DNA from: Aldersonia sp. NBC_00410
GTDB lineage: Bacteria > Actinomycetota > Actinomycetes > Mycobacteriales > Mycobacteriaceae
DNA length: 64,000 bases
Reading direction: 5' to 3'
NCBI RefSeq assembly: GCF_026342035.1
Contig: NZ_JAPENM010000001.1
Span: 310,001 to 374,000 of the forward strand
Below the pieces are notes generated by a model. That model did no database searches. It saw only the letters and a list, made by a program, of their open reading frames with translations, and was not told the origin of the DNA. Positions 1 to 9,472 of this stretch are shown here, piece by piece; the stretch's first letter is position 1; each line of letters starts with the position of its first letter. Position numbers and translations under genes: made by a program.

Positions 1-1004
1 TGCCGAACAATTGGCGTGTCCACCACGTTCGGCACGTCCGACAGCGCCTGCACCGGAATGGGCGCGATCCCCAGCGGCGCGATGGCCGCGAGGCACCAGT
101 CCTTCGCGATCACGCCGAGGCGCCAGGCGTTGTCGTTCATCAGGCCGAGCAGTTCCGGATATTCGCGGGCGACGCCGAGGCTCGCGGCCAGGAACACCGC
201 CGACGCCAGGTTGGTCCCGTTCATCGACGCGAAAAGCAGCCGATAGTCCACCGGCGCTCCGCCGATCGCGGCGCCGACGACGTTGAGGTCCGGCGCGTAG
301 GTCGGGGCCAGTTCGGCCGCCCAGCCGGCAGCGATCGCGCCGCCCGAGTACCCCGTAATCGCCACGGGCGCGTTCGGCGTCAATCCGAGCGATGGCGTCT
401 GCACCGTCGCGCGCACGGCGTCGAGCACCGCATGCCCGGACAACCGGCCGCCTGCATAGGCCTGATGCGGTCCCTGATGGTCGGTGACCACGACCGCGTA
501 GTTCTTTGCCAGCATGGTGTTGATCGGCACGACCTCGATCTCGGCGGCGCGCGGCAGGGTCCAGGACGGCACACAGGTCAGCCCGAGCGAGTCGATCGCG
601 GTGTTGTAGGCGATGACCGGGCGCGCACCCGGGCCCGGCCATGGGGTGGTCGGCACCATCACCGTGGTGACGATGGGCATCGCGTTGCCGTGCGAATCGG
701 TCGACCGGAGCAGCAGTTGGCTCGATGCGGTTGGCACAACGAGGAGCGGAATGACGACCGGCCTGCTCGCGAGCACCGTTCCCGCAGGCTTGCTTTCGTA
801 ACCCGGCGCAGGGACCACCCACGGATCGGGCGCGGGCGACGGATAGATCTGCGCGGGGTCACGCTGCGGATTGACGAAATCGAAGGGCACCTGTGCTGCA
901 GGGGCCTGCGCGGGCTCGGCCTGTGCCACGGCATTCGGCCCGGATAGAGCGACGAGCGCCGTTACGGCGACGAGCACCACGAACACCGACCGATACCACG
1001 CCAT
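1..1004 (-). CDS. Secreted lipase (LIP family), 3' end outside window
   Basis: The frame is open from an ATG at 1004 to the window edge, about 334 codons, with the C-terminus missing. The N-terminus is a typical signal peptide: MAWYRS, a hydrophobic stretch rich in V, L and A, then an Ala/Gln/Pro-rich mature start. The nucleophile elbow GYSGG has its serine near residue 220, after a strand of the form APVAITGYSGGAIAAGWAAE, which fits the fungal-type secretory lipase family (PF03583) common in Nocardia and Mycobacterium. It probably hydrolyses triacylglycerols or esters outside the membrane. It diverges from the ramB-like gene at 1143. The Asp and His of the triad lie beyond or close to the cut and were not assigned. 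Confidence 0.8.
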   Translation of the reverse strand, partial: MAWYRSVFVVLVAVTALVALSGPNAVAQAEPAQAPAAQVPFDFVNPQRDPAQIYPSPAPDPWVVPAPGYESKPAGTVLASRPVVIPLLVVPTASSQLLLRSTDSHGNAMPIVTTVMVPTTPWPGPGARPVIAYNTAIDSLGLTCVPSWTLPRAAEIEVVPINTMLAKNYAVVVTDHQGPHQAYAGGRLSGHAVLDAVRATVQTPSLGLTPNAPVAITGYSGGAIAAGWAAELAPTYAPDLNVVGAAIGGAPVDYRLLFASMNGTNLASAVFLAASLGVAREYPELLGLMNDNAWRLGVIAKDWCLAAIAPLGIAPIPVQALSDVPNVVDTPIVR

Positions 1005-1061
1005 TGTGGCCACCTTTCGTTACCGACGATTATCACTCCTCGGCAACCGATCGGTGGGCAC

Positions 1062-1112
1062 ATTTGCGCAGGTCGTATATCAATTTGCTAACTCTGCGAA
1101 TACAGAATTTGC
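1062..1112. promoter_or_regulatory. Three ATTTGC boxes upstream of ramB-like gene
   Basis: The hexamer ATTTGC occurs at 1062, 1083 and 1107 in the otherwise GC-rich 138-bp divergent region between the lipase and the regulator. RamB proteins are known to bind TTTGC-containing sequences, so these are candidate autoregulatory sites. Three copies within 51 bp is seen directly; the binding is inferred. Confidence 0.35.
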
Positions 1113-1142
1113 ACAATCTGACAGATTCCGCAACCATGTGGC

Positions 1143-2552
1143 ATGGCCAAGACTTATGTCGGCGCGCGGTTGCGGCAGCTCCGCAACGAACGCGGGATGA
1201 GCCAGGCCGCGCTCGCCAAGAGCCTGGAAATCTCCGCGAGTTACCTCAACCAGATCGAGCACGACGTCCGCCCGCTGACCGTGCCGGTGCTGCTGCGCAT
1301 CGGTGAGGTGTTCGGGGTCGACACCACCTTCTTCTCCTCGCAGGACGACACCCGGTTGATCGCCGAGTTGCAGGAGGTATCGCTCGACGAGGAGATGGGC
1401 ATCACCGCCGACGTCCACGAGATCGCCGAAATGGTCACCGCCCATCCAACTCTGGCGCGCGCTCTGGTCAATATGCATAGGCGTTACCGCAATACGACCG
1501 CGCAATTGGCCGCCGCCACCGAGGAACGGTATTCCGACGGCAGCGGCAGCGGCTCGATCAGCAAGCCGCACGAGGAAGTCCGCGACTACTTCTACGAGCG
1601 GCAGAACTATCTCGACGAACTCGACCGCGCCGCCGAAGACCTCACCGCGCGAATGCGATTCCATCGCGGCGACGTCGCCGGCGAAATCGGTCGCCGGCTC
1701 ACCGCCGTGCACGAGGTGCAGATCATCGAGCGGATCGACCTCGGTGACAACGTGCTGCACCGATACGATCCCGACCGGCGAGTGCTCGAGATCGCGCCGC
1801 ACCTCTCCGGCGGACAGCGGATCTTCAAGTTCGCCGCCGAGCTTGCCTACCTCGAATACGGCGACCTCATCGAAAAGCTCGTCGACGAGGGAAATTTCAC
1901 CTCCGATTCGTCCCGCAAGCTCGCCATGCTCGGACTGGCGAACTACTTCGCGGCCGCTACCGTGCTGCCGTATACGCGGTTCCACGAGGTGGCGGAGGAC
2001 TACCGCTACGACATCGAGCGACTCTCGGCCTTCTTCTCCCAGAGCTACGAGACCATCTGCCACCGGCTCTCCACGCTGCAGCGCCCGAAGCAACGCGGGG
2101 TGCCGTTCTCGTTCGTGCGCGTGGACCGCGCGGGTAACATGTCGAAACGGCAGTCCGCCACCGGATTTCACTTCTCGTCGAGCGGCGGCACCTGTCCGCT
2201 GTGGAACGTGTACGAAACGTTCGCCTACCCCGGCAAGATCATGACCCAGATCGCGCAGATGCCCGATGGCCATAAATACCTCTGGGTGGCGCGCACGGTC
2301 GAGCGCCGCGCGGCGCGCTACGGCCAGCCGGGCAAGACCTTCGCGATCGGCCTCGGCTGCGAGCTGCGCCATGCGGGTCGCGTCGTCTACGCCGACGGCA
2401 TCGACCTGCAGGACGCGAACGCAACGCCAATCGGCGCCGGTTGCCGCGTGTGCGAGCGCGCCAACTGCCCGCAGCGTGCCTTCCCGCCGCTGGGCAAGGA
2501 ACTCGACATCAGCGAGCACCGCAGCTCGGTGTCGCCCTACGTGCTCCGCTAG
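1143..2552 (+). CDS. ramB: RamB/ScfR-type XRE transcriptional regulator
   Basis: A 469-residue protein beginning MAKTYVGARLRQLRN with an XRE-type helix-turn-helix at about residues 6-62 (MSQAALAKSLEISASYLNQIE). The middle is an IrrE/ImmA-like region (FAAELAYLEYGDLIE) that lacks the metallopeptidase HExxH motif. The C-terminus is Cys-rich, with CRVCERANC near residue 435. Length and layout match RamB, the regulator of acetate and glyoxylate metabolism in Corynebacterium and M. tuberculosis (Rv0465c), which senses short-chain acyl status. There is no clear Shine-Dalgarno before the ATG, so a leaderless transcript is possible. It is followed after 12 bp by the MBL gene, perhaps co-transcribed. 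The setting among acyl-CoA genes fits. Confidence 0.82.
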   Translation: MAKTYVGARLRQLRNERGMSQAALAKSLEISASYLNQIEHDVRPLTVPVLLRIGEVFGVDTTFFSSQDDTRLIAELQEVSLDEEMGITADVHEIAEMVTAHPTLARALVNMHRRYRNTTAQLAAATEERYSDGSGSGSISKPHEEVRDYFYERQNYLDELDRAAEDLTARMRFHRGDVAGEIGRRLTAVHEVQIIERIDLGDNVLHRYDPDRRVLEIAPHLSGGQRIFKFAAELAYLEYGDLIEKLVDEGNFTSDSSRKLAMLGLANYFAAATVLPYTRFHEVAEDYRYDIERLSAFFSQSYETICHRLSTLQRPKQRGVPFSFVRVDRAGNMSKRQSATGFHFSSSGGTCPLWNVYETFAYPGKIMTQIAQMPDGHKYLWVARTVERRAARYGQPGKTFAIGLGCELRHAGRVVYADGIDLQDANATPIGAGCRVCERANCPQRAFPPLGKELDISEHRSSVSPYVLR

Positions 2553-2564
2553 TACCGTCCGACC

Positions 2565-3479
2565 ATGCGACTGCGCCTCGGACGCCCCGATATCAACGCC
2601 TACCTCGACCGCTTCGATGTGCCGCCCGCGGGCGAGGGACTCGCCGTCACCTTCCTCGGCGTCTCCAGCCTGCTGATCGACGACGGTTCGTCGGCGATCC
2701 TTACCGACGGGTTCTTCAGCCGACCGTCGCTGGCACGCGTTGGCCTGGGCAAGATCGCTCCCGAACCGAGGCGGATCGCCGCGGTCCTCGACCGGGCCGC
2801 AATCACAGCCCTCGACGCGGTGATCCCGGTGCACACCCACTTCGATCACGCACTGGACTCCGCCGAGGTGGCGATACGAACCGGCGCGCCGCTCGTCGGC
2901 GGACCATCCGCGGCGCAGGTCGGTCGCGGACACGGCCTGCCCGACGCCAGGATCATCGTCGTGTCCTCGTCCGAGCCGTGCAAGCTCGGCGGGTACGAGG
3001 CCGCGTTCGTGCCGTCGCACCACTGCCCACCGGACCGGTTTCCCGGTGAGATCACCGAGCCGGTTCGGACCCCGACGCGCGCGGCGGCCTTCCGCTGCGG
3101 TGACGCGTGGTCGATCTTGCTGCGCCACAACGCCACCGGACGGTCGGCCCTGATCCAGGGCAGCGCCGGGTACGTGGCCGGGGCCCTCGCCGGTCGGGCG
3201 GCGGATGTGGCGTACCTCGGCGTCGGCCAACTCGGGCTGCAGTCGGCCGACTACATCGAGACCTACTGGGGCGAGACGGTCCGCACGGTAGGCGCCCGCC
3301 GAGCGGTGCTGATCCATTGGGACGATTTCTTCAGACCGCTCGACGAGCCGCTGCGCGCACTCCCCTACGCCGGCGACGATCTCGACGCGACGATGCGGGT
3401 GCTGATCCGACTCGCCGAACGTGACGGCGTGCAGCTCAGCTTCCCAACCGTGTTCGCCCGCGAAAATCCCTGGGCCTGA
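2565..3479 (+). CDS. MBL-fold metallo-hydrolase
   Basis: A 304-residue protein with the metallo-beta-lactamase signature HTHFDHALD at about residues 90-98, preceded by the strand VTFLGVSSLLIDDGSSAILTDG. A later HHCPPD and a C-terminal LIHWDDF could supply the remaining metal ligands. The family hydrolyses esters, lactones or phosphodiesters with bound zinc; the substrate cannot be inferred. No signal peptide is evident, so it is probably cytoplasmic. It starts 12 bp after the ramB-like stop and may share that transcript. Confidence 0.75.
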   Translation: MRLRLGRPDINAYLDRFDVPPAGEGLAVTFLGVSSLLIDDGSSAILTDGFFSRPSLARVGLGKIAPEPRRIAAVLDRAAITALDAVIPVHTHFDHALDSAEVAIRTGAPLVGGPSAAQVGRGHGLPDARIIVVSSSEPCKLGGYEAAFVPSHHCPPDRFPGEITEPVRTPTRAAAFRCGDAWSILLRHNATGRSALIQGSAGYVAGALAGRAADVAYLGVGQLGLQSADYIETYWGETVRTVGARRAVLIHWDDFFRPLDEPLRALPYAGDDLDATMRVLIRLAERDGVQLSFPTVFARENPWA

Positions 3480-3606
3480 ACGTCAGATCGTCCGCTTACC
3501 ATCCGGACGCCGACCCAGAGCCGAACCGCGCTGCACTCGGCTAATATTCCCGGCTGGGGATCACCGGCCAACCGAATGCCGGGATGACGCATATCTGGGG
3601 GAATCG

Positions 3607-4482
3607 TTGAACGAGCAATATCCTTCTGGGCCGACCTATGCCCGGAACGGCTCCGACGTGCCGCTGCAACAGCAACCGAACCGGCCGAAGAAAGGGCGGG
3701 GACGGATCTTCGTCGCTGCTGCCATCATCGCGGCGATTCTGGCCGCGGGCGGCGTCTGGCTCGCAGTGACCGTTCTCGGTGCCGACACCGGCAACCCTCC
3801 GGTGGACAACTCGGCATTCCAGGCGGCGCATACTCCGGCGGACAAGGTGGCCGCGGCGTTGCACATCATGCGCGACTCGGGGTCGGTTCGCAGCACCGCG
3901 ACGAGACCGAACGGCACCCGCACGGTGAGCCGGGCCGACTTCGGCAACCATGTCATTTCCGGCGAGATGACCACCAATCAGCTCGGCGCGGTCGAGATGG
4001 TCGCGCTCGGCGAGGGGGCGGAACACATCTACGTCCGATTTGCCGACGGGCTCGGTCCGATCAAGCCCAATGTTTGGTACCGCGCACCTTCCTCGATGGT
4101 GGGCGCCGTGGGCGCCTCGCTCGACTCCAAGTACTTCGACGAGGTGCTCGCGGCTTCGCCGAGCGTCGTCGAGCAAGGGGCGATCACGATCGACGGCATC
4201 GATGCGACGCACTACGTAGCGACCGTGAACAAGTCCGCGATGCTCGACTACATGCTGTCGCTGTTCGATTTCGCGTCGTCGGAACCGGGCGTGGACACCG
4301 AAACGATGCGCAGCGCAATGGCATCGGCGGTGCCCGACACGCTGGACTTCGCCATCGACGATTCCGGGCGGCTCATCCAGACCATCGCGGGCGACACGAC
4401 CACCCGCTTCGACCAGTACGGCGAGTCCTTCGACGCGCCTGACATCGACGAGTCCACGGTCGAACAGCTGCCCGGCAGCTGA
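3607..4482 (+). CDS. Membrane-anchored LppX/LprAFG-like protein
   Basis: A TTG at 3607 is chosen because GGGGGA lies just upstream and the frame before it has no better start; this gives 291 residues. A hydrophilic Pro/Gln-rich N-terminus is followed by KKGRGR and one transmembrane segment (IFVAAAIIAAILAAGGVWLA, about residues 35-54), so the rest is extracytoplasmic. The remainder has the alternating beta pattern of the LppX/LprG fold (GEMTTNQLGAVEMVALG, YVRFADGLGPIKPNVWY, FDQYGESFDAPDIDEST), a family that carries lipids across the mycobacterial envelope. It has an uncleaved TM anchor rather than a lipobox Cys. Function as a lipid carrier is inferred from fold only. Confidence 0.6.
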   Translation: MNEQYPSGPTYARNGSDVPLQQQPNRPKKGRGRIFVAAAIIAAILAAGGVWLAVTVLGADTGNPPVDNSAFQAAHTPADKVAAALHIMRDSGSVRSTATRPNGTRTVSRADFGNHVISGEMTTNQLGAVEMVALGEGAEHIYVRFADGLGPIKPNVWYRAPSSMVGAVGASLDSKYFDEVLAASPSVVEQGAITIDGIDATHYVATVNKSAMLDYMLSLFDFASSEPGVDTETMRSAMASAVPDTLDFAIDDSGRLIQTIAGDTTTRFDQYGESFDAPDIDESTVEQLPGS

Positions 4483-4510
4483 CCGTCACCGGCTCGGCGC
4501 GCACCTGTTC

Positions 4511-4546
4511 GGGTGTCCGCGCGCGCCCCGGCGTGCGCGGACACCC
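4511..4546. terminator. Strong hairpin, probable terminator
   Basis: GGGTGTCCGCGC at 4511-4522 pairs perfectly with GCGCGGACACCC at 4535-4546 around a 12-nt loop, 28 bp after the stop at 4482. There is no T-tract, as is usual for actinobacterial terminators. Confidence 0.6.
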
Positions 4547-4623
4547 CAACGGATGCGCGATACCGTCGTGGGTCATGGCATGGGAAAGAATCGGACTGAG
4601 CGGAAACGTTGTGAGCACTGCAC

Positions 4624-6000
4624 GTGCACAACACAATTCGCTCGGTGACCGTAAACGAGATATACCGCGGCGACGATGCGGTGCGGGAATCGCTGCGCCT
4701 GCTCGACTACTACGACGGTAGGAACTTCATCGCGCCCGACGGCGAGATCGAACACGACGTGACCGTCATCGGCGGCGGCCAGAGCGGTGTGGCGATTGCC
4801 CACGCACTGCGTCGCGCGGGTGTCACCAATGTGTCGGTACTCGATGCGAGCAGCGGCGAATCCGATCTCGCGTGGCGGTCACTTGCACGCATGCGGACGC
4901 TGCGCACGCCGAAGACGGTGTCGGGGCCCGAACTCGGGAACCCGACACTTACGCCCGAGGCCTGGTACGACAGCGTGTACGGCCGCGGCTCATTCGAATC
5001 GGTCGATCGCATCGCCACGCGCGACTGGGCCGACTACCTCACCTGGTTTCGCGAACAGGTCGGCGTGGAAGTGCGCTGGGGTGTGCGGGTGAGCTCCGTC
5101 GAACCCATCGCCACGGGCCGGATCCGCCTGCACCTCGCGACCGCGGACAGGACCTGGACCGAGGACACCCGCAAGCTCGTCCTCGCCACCGGAGTCAGCG
5201 GCACGGGCGGGCCGCACTTGCCCCGCGTGCTCTCGGAACTGCCCGAGCACCGCTACGCGCACACCGCCGACGACATCGACTTCGATGCGCTGCAGGGCAA
5301 GACGGTCGCGGTGCTCGGTGCCGCAGCCTCCGCATTCGATGCGGCCGCGACGGCACTCGAGGCCGGCGCGGAAGAGGTGCATGTGTATACCCGACGAGCC
5401 ACCCTCGTCGTCGCGCCGATCGATCCACCAAGGCCGAACTCGTTGGTGCAGGAGGTCTTCCATCTGCTGCCCGACGCGCAGCGGTGGCGGCAGCGCTGGG
5501 ACGCCGCCGCGAATGGAGCAAACGTTCCTTCGGATTCGGTCGATCGTGCCGCGGTGTTCCGGAACTACCGTCTGCACCTTTCCGCCGAGTGGAAGTCCGC
5601 GGTCGAACGAGACGGCAGGGTGCTTGTCGAGGCCGCCGACGGGACCCGATCGTTCGACTTCGTCATCGCCGGGACCGGATACCAGCAGGACCCGGCGACG
5701 CGCCCGGAACTTGCAACGATTGCGCCGTTCGTCGCGCGCTGGTCGGACGTGTATACGCCACCGACGGGCTTCGAATCCGAATTGCTCGGCGCCACTCCAT
5801 ATCTGGGCAGCGGCTACGAACTCACCGAACGGACCCCCGGTACGGCGGCCTGGCTGGCCGACATCCACGTATTCAGCATCGGCGCCACCGTCAGCTTCGG
5901 CCGCCCGGTCGGCGATATCCCGAGCCTGCGGGCCGGTATTCCCCGGCTGGCGGATGCGATCGCGCGGGACCTGGTGCTCGCAGATTTGGGCCGTGCGTGA
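4624..6000 (+). CDS. FAD/NAD(P)-binding monooxygenase-like flavoprotein
   Basis: About 458 residues if the first ATG at 4624 is used; a GTG at 4645 is also possible. The FAD-binding Rossmann motif VIGGGQSGVAIAHALRRAG sits near residues 48-66 and a second dinucleotide site GAAASAFDAAATALEAGA near residue 232. A third glycine-rich turn, IAGTGYQQD, lies near residue 350. This two-Rossmann layout fits class B flavin monooxygenases or SidA/IucD-like N-hydroxylases. It stands alone between a hairpin and the convergent fadE5, ending 4 bp before the fadE5 stop, so context does not name a substrate. Confidence 0.65.
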   Translation: MHNTIRSVTVNEIYRGDDAVRESLRLLDYYDGRNFIAPDGEIEHDVTVIGGGQSGVAIAHALRRAGVTNVSVLDASSGESDLAWRSLARMRTLRTPKTVSGPELGNPTLTPEAWYDSVYGRGSFESVDRIATRDWADYLTWFREQVGVEVRWGVRVSSVEPIATGRIRLHLATADRTWTEDTRKLVLATGVSGTGGPHLPRVLSELPEHRYAHTADDIDFDALQGKTVAVLGAAASAFDAAATALEAGAEEVHVYTRRATLVVAPIDPPRPNSLVQEVFHLLPDAQRWRQRWDAAANGANVPSDSVDRAAVFRNYRLHLSAEWKSAVERDGRVLVEAADGTRSFDFVIAGTGYQQDPATRPELATIAPFVARWSDVYTPPTGFESELLGATPYLGSGYELTERTPGTAAWLADIHVFSIGATVSFGRPVGDIPSLRAGIPRLADAIARDLVLADLGRA

Positions 6001-6004
6001 AGGC

Positions 6005-7873
6005 TTAGAAAGCCGCCTCGTCGAGTTCCATGATCTCGATGTCGAGATCCGCGATCACGCTACGCACCGCGGTCAGTCGCGGGAGCACGTTCTTGGCGAA
6101 GAACGAGGCTACCGCGACCTTCCCGGTGTAGAAAGCCCGATCCCGCTCGGCTGCATTGGCAGGAGCGGAGCCTGCGGAGCGACCGGAAAGCACATCGAGC
6201 GCCTCCTGCGCGACCTGCGCGCCGACGAGCAGCCGCCAACCGATCAGCAGGTCACCGAGCGCAAAGAGGTACCGCACCGACCCGAGGCCGATTTTGTAGA
6301 TCTCGGTCGACTGCTCCTGCGACGCCATCAGGTACCGGGTGAGCTCGGCGGTCATCGCCTGCACGTCGTCGAGCGCGGTACCGAGCAGGGCGCGTTCCCG
6401 CTTGAGCCGCCCGTTGCCCGCATCGCTTTCGACGAACGCGCGGATTTGCCCGGCGACGTGCCCGAGCGCGACGCCGTGATCGCGGGCGACCTTGCGGAAG
6501 AACAGATCCTGCGCCTGGATCGCGGTGGTGCCCTCGTAGAGGGTGTCGATCTTGGCGTCACGGATGTACTGCTCGATCGGATAGTCCTGCAGATAACCCG
6601 AGCCGCCGAGTGTCTGCAGACTCTCGGTGAGCAATTCGTAGGCCCGCTCCGAGCCGACCCCCTTCACGATCGGTAGCAACAGGTCGTTCACCCGCGCGGC
6701 GAGTTCTGCATCGGCACCGGAAACCAACTGCGCCACATCGTCGTTCTGATGTGCTGCGGTGTAAAGGTAGACCGCGCGCATGCCCTCGGCGTAGGCCTTC
6801 TGCATGGCGAGGCTGCGTCGCACGTCGGGATGGTGCGTGATGGTGACGCGTGGCGCCGCCTTGTCGGTGAACTGCGTGAGGTCCGCGCCCTGCACGCGCT
6901 GCTTGGCATAGTCGAGCGCGGTGAGATAGCCGGTCGACAGTGTGCCGGTGGCCTTCACGCCCACCGTCATTCGGGCGTTCTCGATCACCATGAACATCTG
7001 CGCGATACCGTCGTGCTCACCGCCCACGAGCCAGCCCACCGCAGGAACGTCGGTGGCTCCGAAGGTCAGCTCGCAGGTCGGCGACGACTTGAGACCCATC
7101 TTGTGTTCGACGTTGGTGACGAACACCCCGTTGCGCGCACCGAGTTCGAGGGTCTGCGGGTCGAAGTGATACTTCGGCACGTAGAACAGGCTGAGCCCCT
7201 TGGTGCCGGGTCCGGCGCCCTGCGGCCGGGCGAGCACGAGATGGAAGACGTTTTCGGCGGTATCGCCGACGTCCGCACCGGTGATGAACCGCTTCACGCC
7301 CTCGATGTGCCAGGTGCCGTCCGGTTGCTCGACCGCCGTGGTGCGACCGGCGCCCACATCGGATCCGGCGTCCGGCTCGGTGAGCACCATGGTGCCCGCC
7401 CAGCCGCGCTCGAGGCCCTCCGCAGCCCAATGCTGCTGCTCGGGCGTGCCGACCGAGAACAGCACCGACGCCATCGCCGGACCCATATCGAAGAAGGCGG
7501 CGTTCGAGTTCGCGGCGACGATCATTTCGCTCACCGCCCAGCGCAGCGCGGCCGGCGCGGGGATACCGCCCATCGCTTCGGCCATGCCGAGCCTCGACCA
7601 GCCCGCCTCGGCGACCGCGGCCACCGTCTTCGCCAACGGCTCGGGAACGATTACCTCGTTTCGTTCGGCGTCGAATCGGACCGGGTCACGGTCCGCAGCG
7701 GCGAAGGACTCGGCCACCGGCCCCTCGGCGAGCCGGGACGCTTCGGCGAGGATGTTGCGCGCCGTCTCGGCGTCGAGGTCACCGTAGCCACCTGCGTCGA
7801 GTAGTCCGCCGAGTCCGAGTACCTCGAACAGGTTGAACTCGATATCGCGCACATTGCTCTTGTAGTGCCCCAT
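6005..7873 (-). CDS. fadE5: Acyl-CoA dehydrogenase, FadE5 type
   Basis: A 622-residue protein starting [20 protein letters not shown], the diagnostic N-terminus of mycobacterial FadE5. It carries the acyl-CoA dehydrogenase fold with [12 protein letters not shown], the helical core ([16 protein letters not shown]), and the catalytic base region [14 protein letters not shown] with Glu at 447. An extra C-terminal helical domain (about residues 470-622) is typical of this long subfamily. It performs the first oxidation of beta-oxidation on medium- to long-chain acyl-CoA, passing electrons to ETF. The ATG at 7873 follows AAGGAGGAAA. It diverges from urtA with a palindrome between them. Confidence 0.9.
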   Translation of the reverse strand: MGHYKSNVRDIEFNLFEVLGLGGLLDAGGYGDLDAETARNILAEASRLAEGPVAESFAAADRDPVRFDAERNEVIVPEPLAKTVAAVAEAGWSRLGMAEAMGGIPAPAALRWAVSEMIVAANSNAAFFDMGPAMASVLFSVGTPEQQHWAAEGLERGWAGTMVLTEPDAGSDVGAGRTTAVEQPDGTWHIEGVKRFITGADVGDTAENVFHLVLARPQGAGPGTKGLSLFYVPKYHFDPQTLELGARNGVFVTNVEHKMGLKSSPTCELTFGATDVPAVGWLVGGEHDGIAQMFMVIENARMTVGVKATGTLSTGYLTALDYAKQRVQGADLTQFTDKAAPRVTITHHPDVRRSLAMQKAYAEGMRAVYLYTAAHQNDDVAQLVSGADAELAARVNDLLLPIVKGVGSERAYELLTESLQTLGGSGYLQDYPIEQYIRDAKIDTLYEGTTAIQAQDLFFRKVARDHGVALGHVAGQIRAFVESDAGNGRLKRERALLGTALDDVQAMTAELTRYLMASQEQSTEIYKIGLGSVRYLFALGDLLIGWRLLVGAQVAQEALDVLSGRSAGSAPANAAERDRAFYTGKVAVASFFAKNVLPRLTAVRSVIADLDIEIMELDEAAF

Positions 7874-7956
7874 GGCTGCGTTTCCTCCTTGAATCGCCGA
7901 CCGAGTGAGACTGCGACATGGCGGGATCGGTACGCAACCGTAGGTTCGAGTTAGGG

Positions 7957-7972
7957 TGCCCTATCCAGGGCA
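7957..7972. promoter_or_regulatory. Palindrome between fadE5 and urtA
   Basis: TGCCCT-atcc-AGGGCA forms an inverted repeat 84 bp upstream of the fadE5 start and 176 bp upstream of urtA. It could be an operator for either promoter; the closer position to fadE5 favours that gene. No matching known regulator motif was recognised. Confidence 0.3.
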
Positions 7973-8147
7973 TAGCGGGTGACAAACCACTCAACTGGCA
8001 GTTACCTGGACGTGTTCACAGGCTGGTAACCCGGGAAATCAACTCGTCATTGAGAGTCATTCAGCCGCAACAGTTCTTCCCTAATGTGCGCAGCGATGTG
8101 CGTGCCGGCGGGGCGGTTCGCGTGACCCGAAGACGGAAGGCAGTTAC

Positions 8148-9404
8148 ATGCTCGCTTCTCGGCGGCTAATCGCCGCGCCCGCCGCACTTCTTGCGGCCGG
8201 GCTGGTGCTGACCGGATGTGGTTCCAAGGCCGACGACAGCGGTGAATCGACCGCCACCGCGGCCTCCTGCGTCGACACCTCCGGACCGACCATCAAGGTC
8301 GGCTCGCTGCACTCTCTGTCGGGAACCATGGCCATCAGTGAGGTCACCGTCCGCGACTCCACCCAGCTCGCGGTCGACCAGATCAACGCCAACGGCGGCG
8401 TGCTCGGCAAGCAGATCCAGGTCATCGAGGAGGACGGCGCCTCCGATCCGAAGACCTTCGCCGAGAAGGCCGAGAAGCTGATCAGCAGTGACTGTGCCGC
8501 AGCGGTATTCGGCGGGTGGACCTCGTCGAGCCGAAAGGCGATGCTGCCGGTCTTCGAGGACAACAACTCGCTGCTGTACTACCCCGTGCAGTACGAGGGC
8601 CTCGAGGACAGCAAGAACATCTTCTACACCGGCGCCACCACCAACCAGCAGATCATCCCGGCGCTCGACTACCTCAAGGAAAAGGGCGTCAAATCGCTCT
8701 ACCTCGTCGGCAGCGACTACGTCTTCCCGCAGACCGCCAACCGTGAGATCAAGGCCTACGCCGAGGCCAACGGCATCGAGATCAAGGGCGAGGACTACAC
8801 CCCGCTCGGTTCGACCGACTTCTCCACCATCGTCAACAAGGTGCGCGCCGCCGACGCCGACGCGGTGTTCAACACCCTCAACGGCGACTCGAACGTGGCG
8901 TTCTTCCGCGAGTACACCAACGCCGGACTGAAGGCCGCGGACATGCCGGTCGTTTCGGTGTCGATCGCCGAGGAAGAGGTCGGCGGCATCGGCGTGCAGA
9001 ACCTCGCCGGGCAGCTGACGGCGTGGAACTACTACCAGACCGTCGACAGCCCGACGAACAAGGCGTTCGTCGACGCGTACAAGGCGCGCTTCGGTGCCAA
9101 CAAGCCGACCTCCGATCCGATGGAAGCCGCGTACACCTCGGTGTTCCTGTGGAAGAACACCGTCGAGAAAGCCAATTCGTTCGCGGTGGCCGACATTCAG
9201 GGCGCGGCCGACGGCGTCAGCTACGACGCCCCCGAGGGCACGGTCACGATCGACGGCGACAACCACCACATCACCAAGACCGCTCGGATCGGTGAAATCC
9301 GTCCCGACGGACTGATCTACACAATCTGGGAATCGAACGGCCCGATCGCGCCCGACCCCTACCTCACCACCTACGACTGGGCCGGCGAACTCTCCGGCAA
9401 CTAG
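8148..9404 (+). CDS. urtA: Urea ABC transporter, substrate-binding lipoprotein
   Basis: A 418-residue lipoprotein: hydrophobic signal ending in the lipobox LTGC with Cys24 as lipidation site. The mature part has the UrtA-type periplasmic-binding fold ([77 protein letters not shown]), very close to known urea-binding proteins. It captures urea (or short amides) outside the membrane for UrtBC. First gene of urtABCDE, with GGAAGG before the ATG and a 68-bp gap to urtB that could contain an mRNA processing site. No urease gene occurs in this window. Confidence 0.93.
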   Translation: MLASRRLIAAPAALLAAGLVLTGCGSKADDSGESTATAASCVDTSGPTIKVGSLHSLSGTMAISEVTVRDSTQLAVDQINANGGVLGKQIQVIEEDGASDPKTFAEKAEKLISSDCAAAVFGGWTSSSRKAMLPVFEDNNSLLYYPVQYEGLEDSKNIFYTGATTNQQIIPALDYLKEKGVKSLYLVGSDYVFPQTANREIKAYAEANGIEIKGEDYTPLGSTDFSTIVNKVRAADADAVFNTLNGDSNVAFFREYTNAGLKAADMPVVSVSIAEEEVGGIGVQNLAGQLTAWNYYQTVDSPTNKAFVDAYKARFGANKPTSDPMEAAYTSVFLWKNTVEKANSFAVADIQGAADGVSYDAPEGTVTIDGDNHHITKTARIGEIRPDGLIYTIWESNGPIAPDPYLTTYDWAGELSGN

Positions 9405-9472
9405 TCGTCTGCAGCGCGCGTGCGCGGTCGGGTAAGCCCGGCCGCGCACGGGCCGTAGGAAGGGAGACATCG

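Noticed and set aside
1080..3317. Minus-strand open frame of 745 codons opposite ramB and the MBL gene
   Set aside because: Antisense shadow with low-complexity Arg/Gly/Val composition; the plus-strand genes carry strong family motifs.
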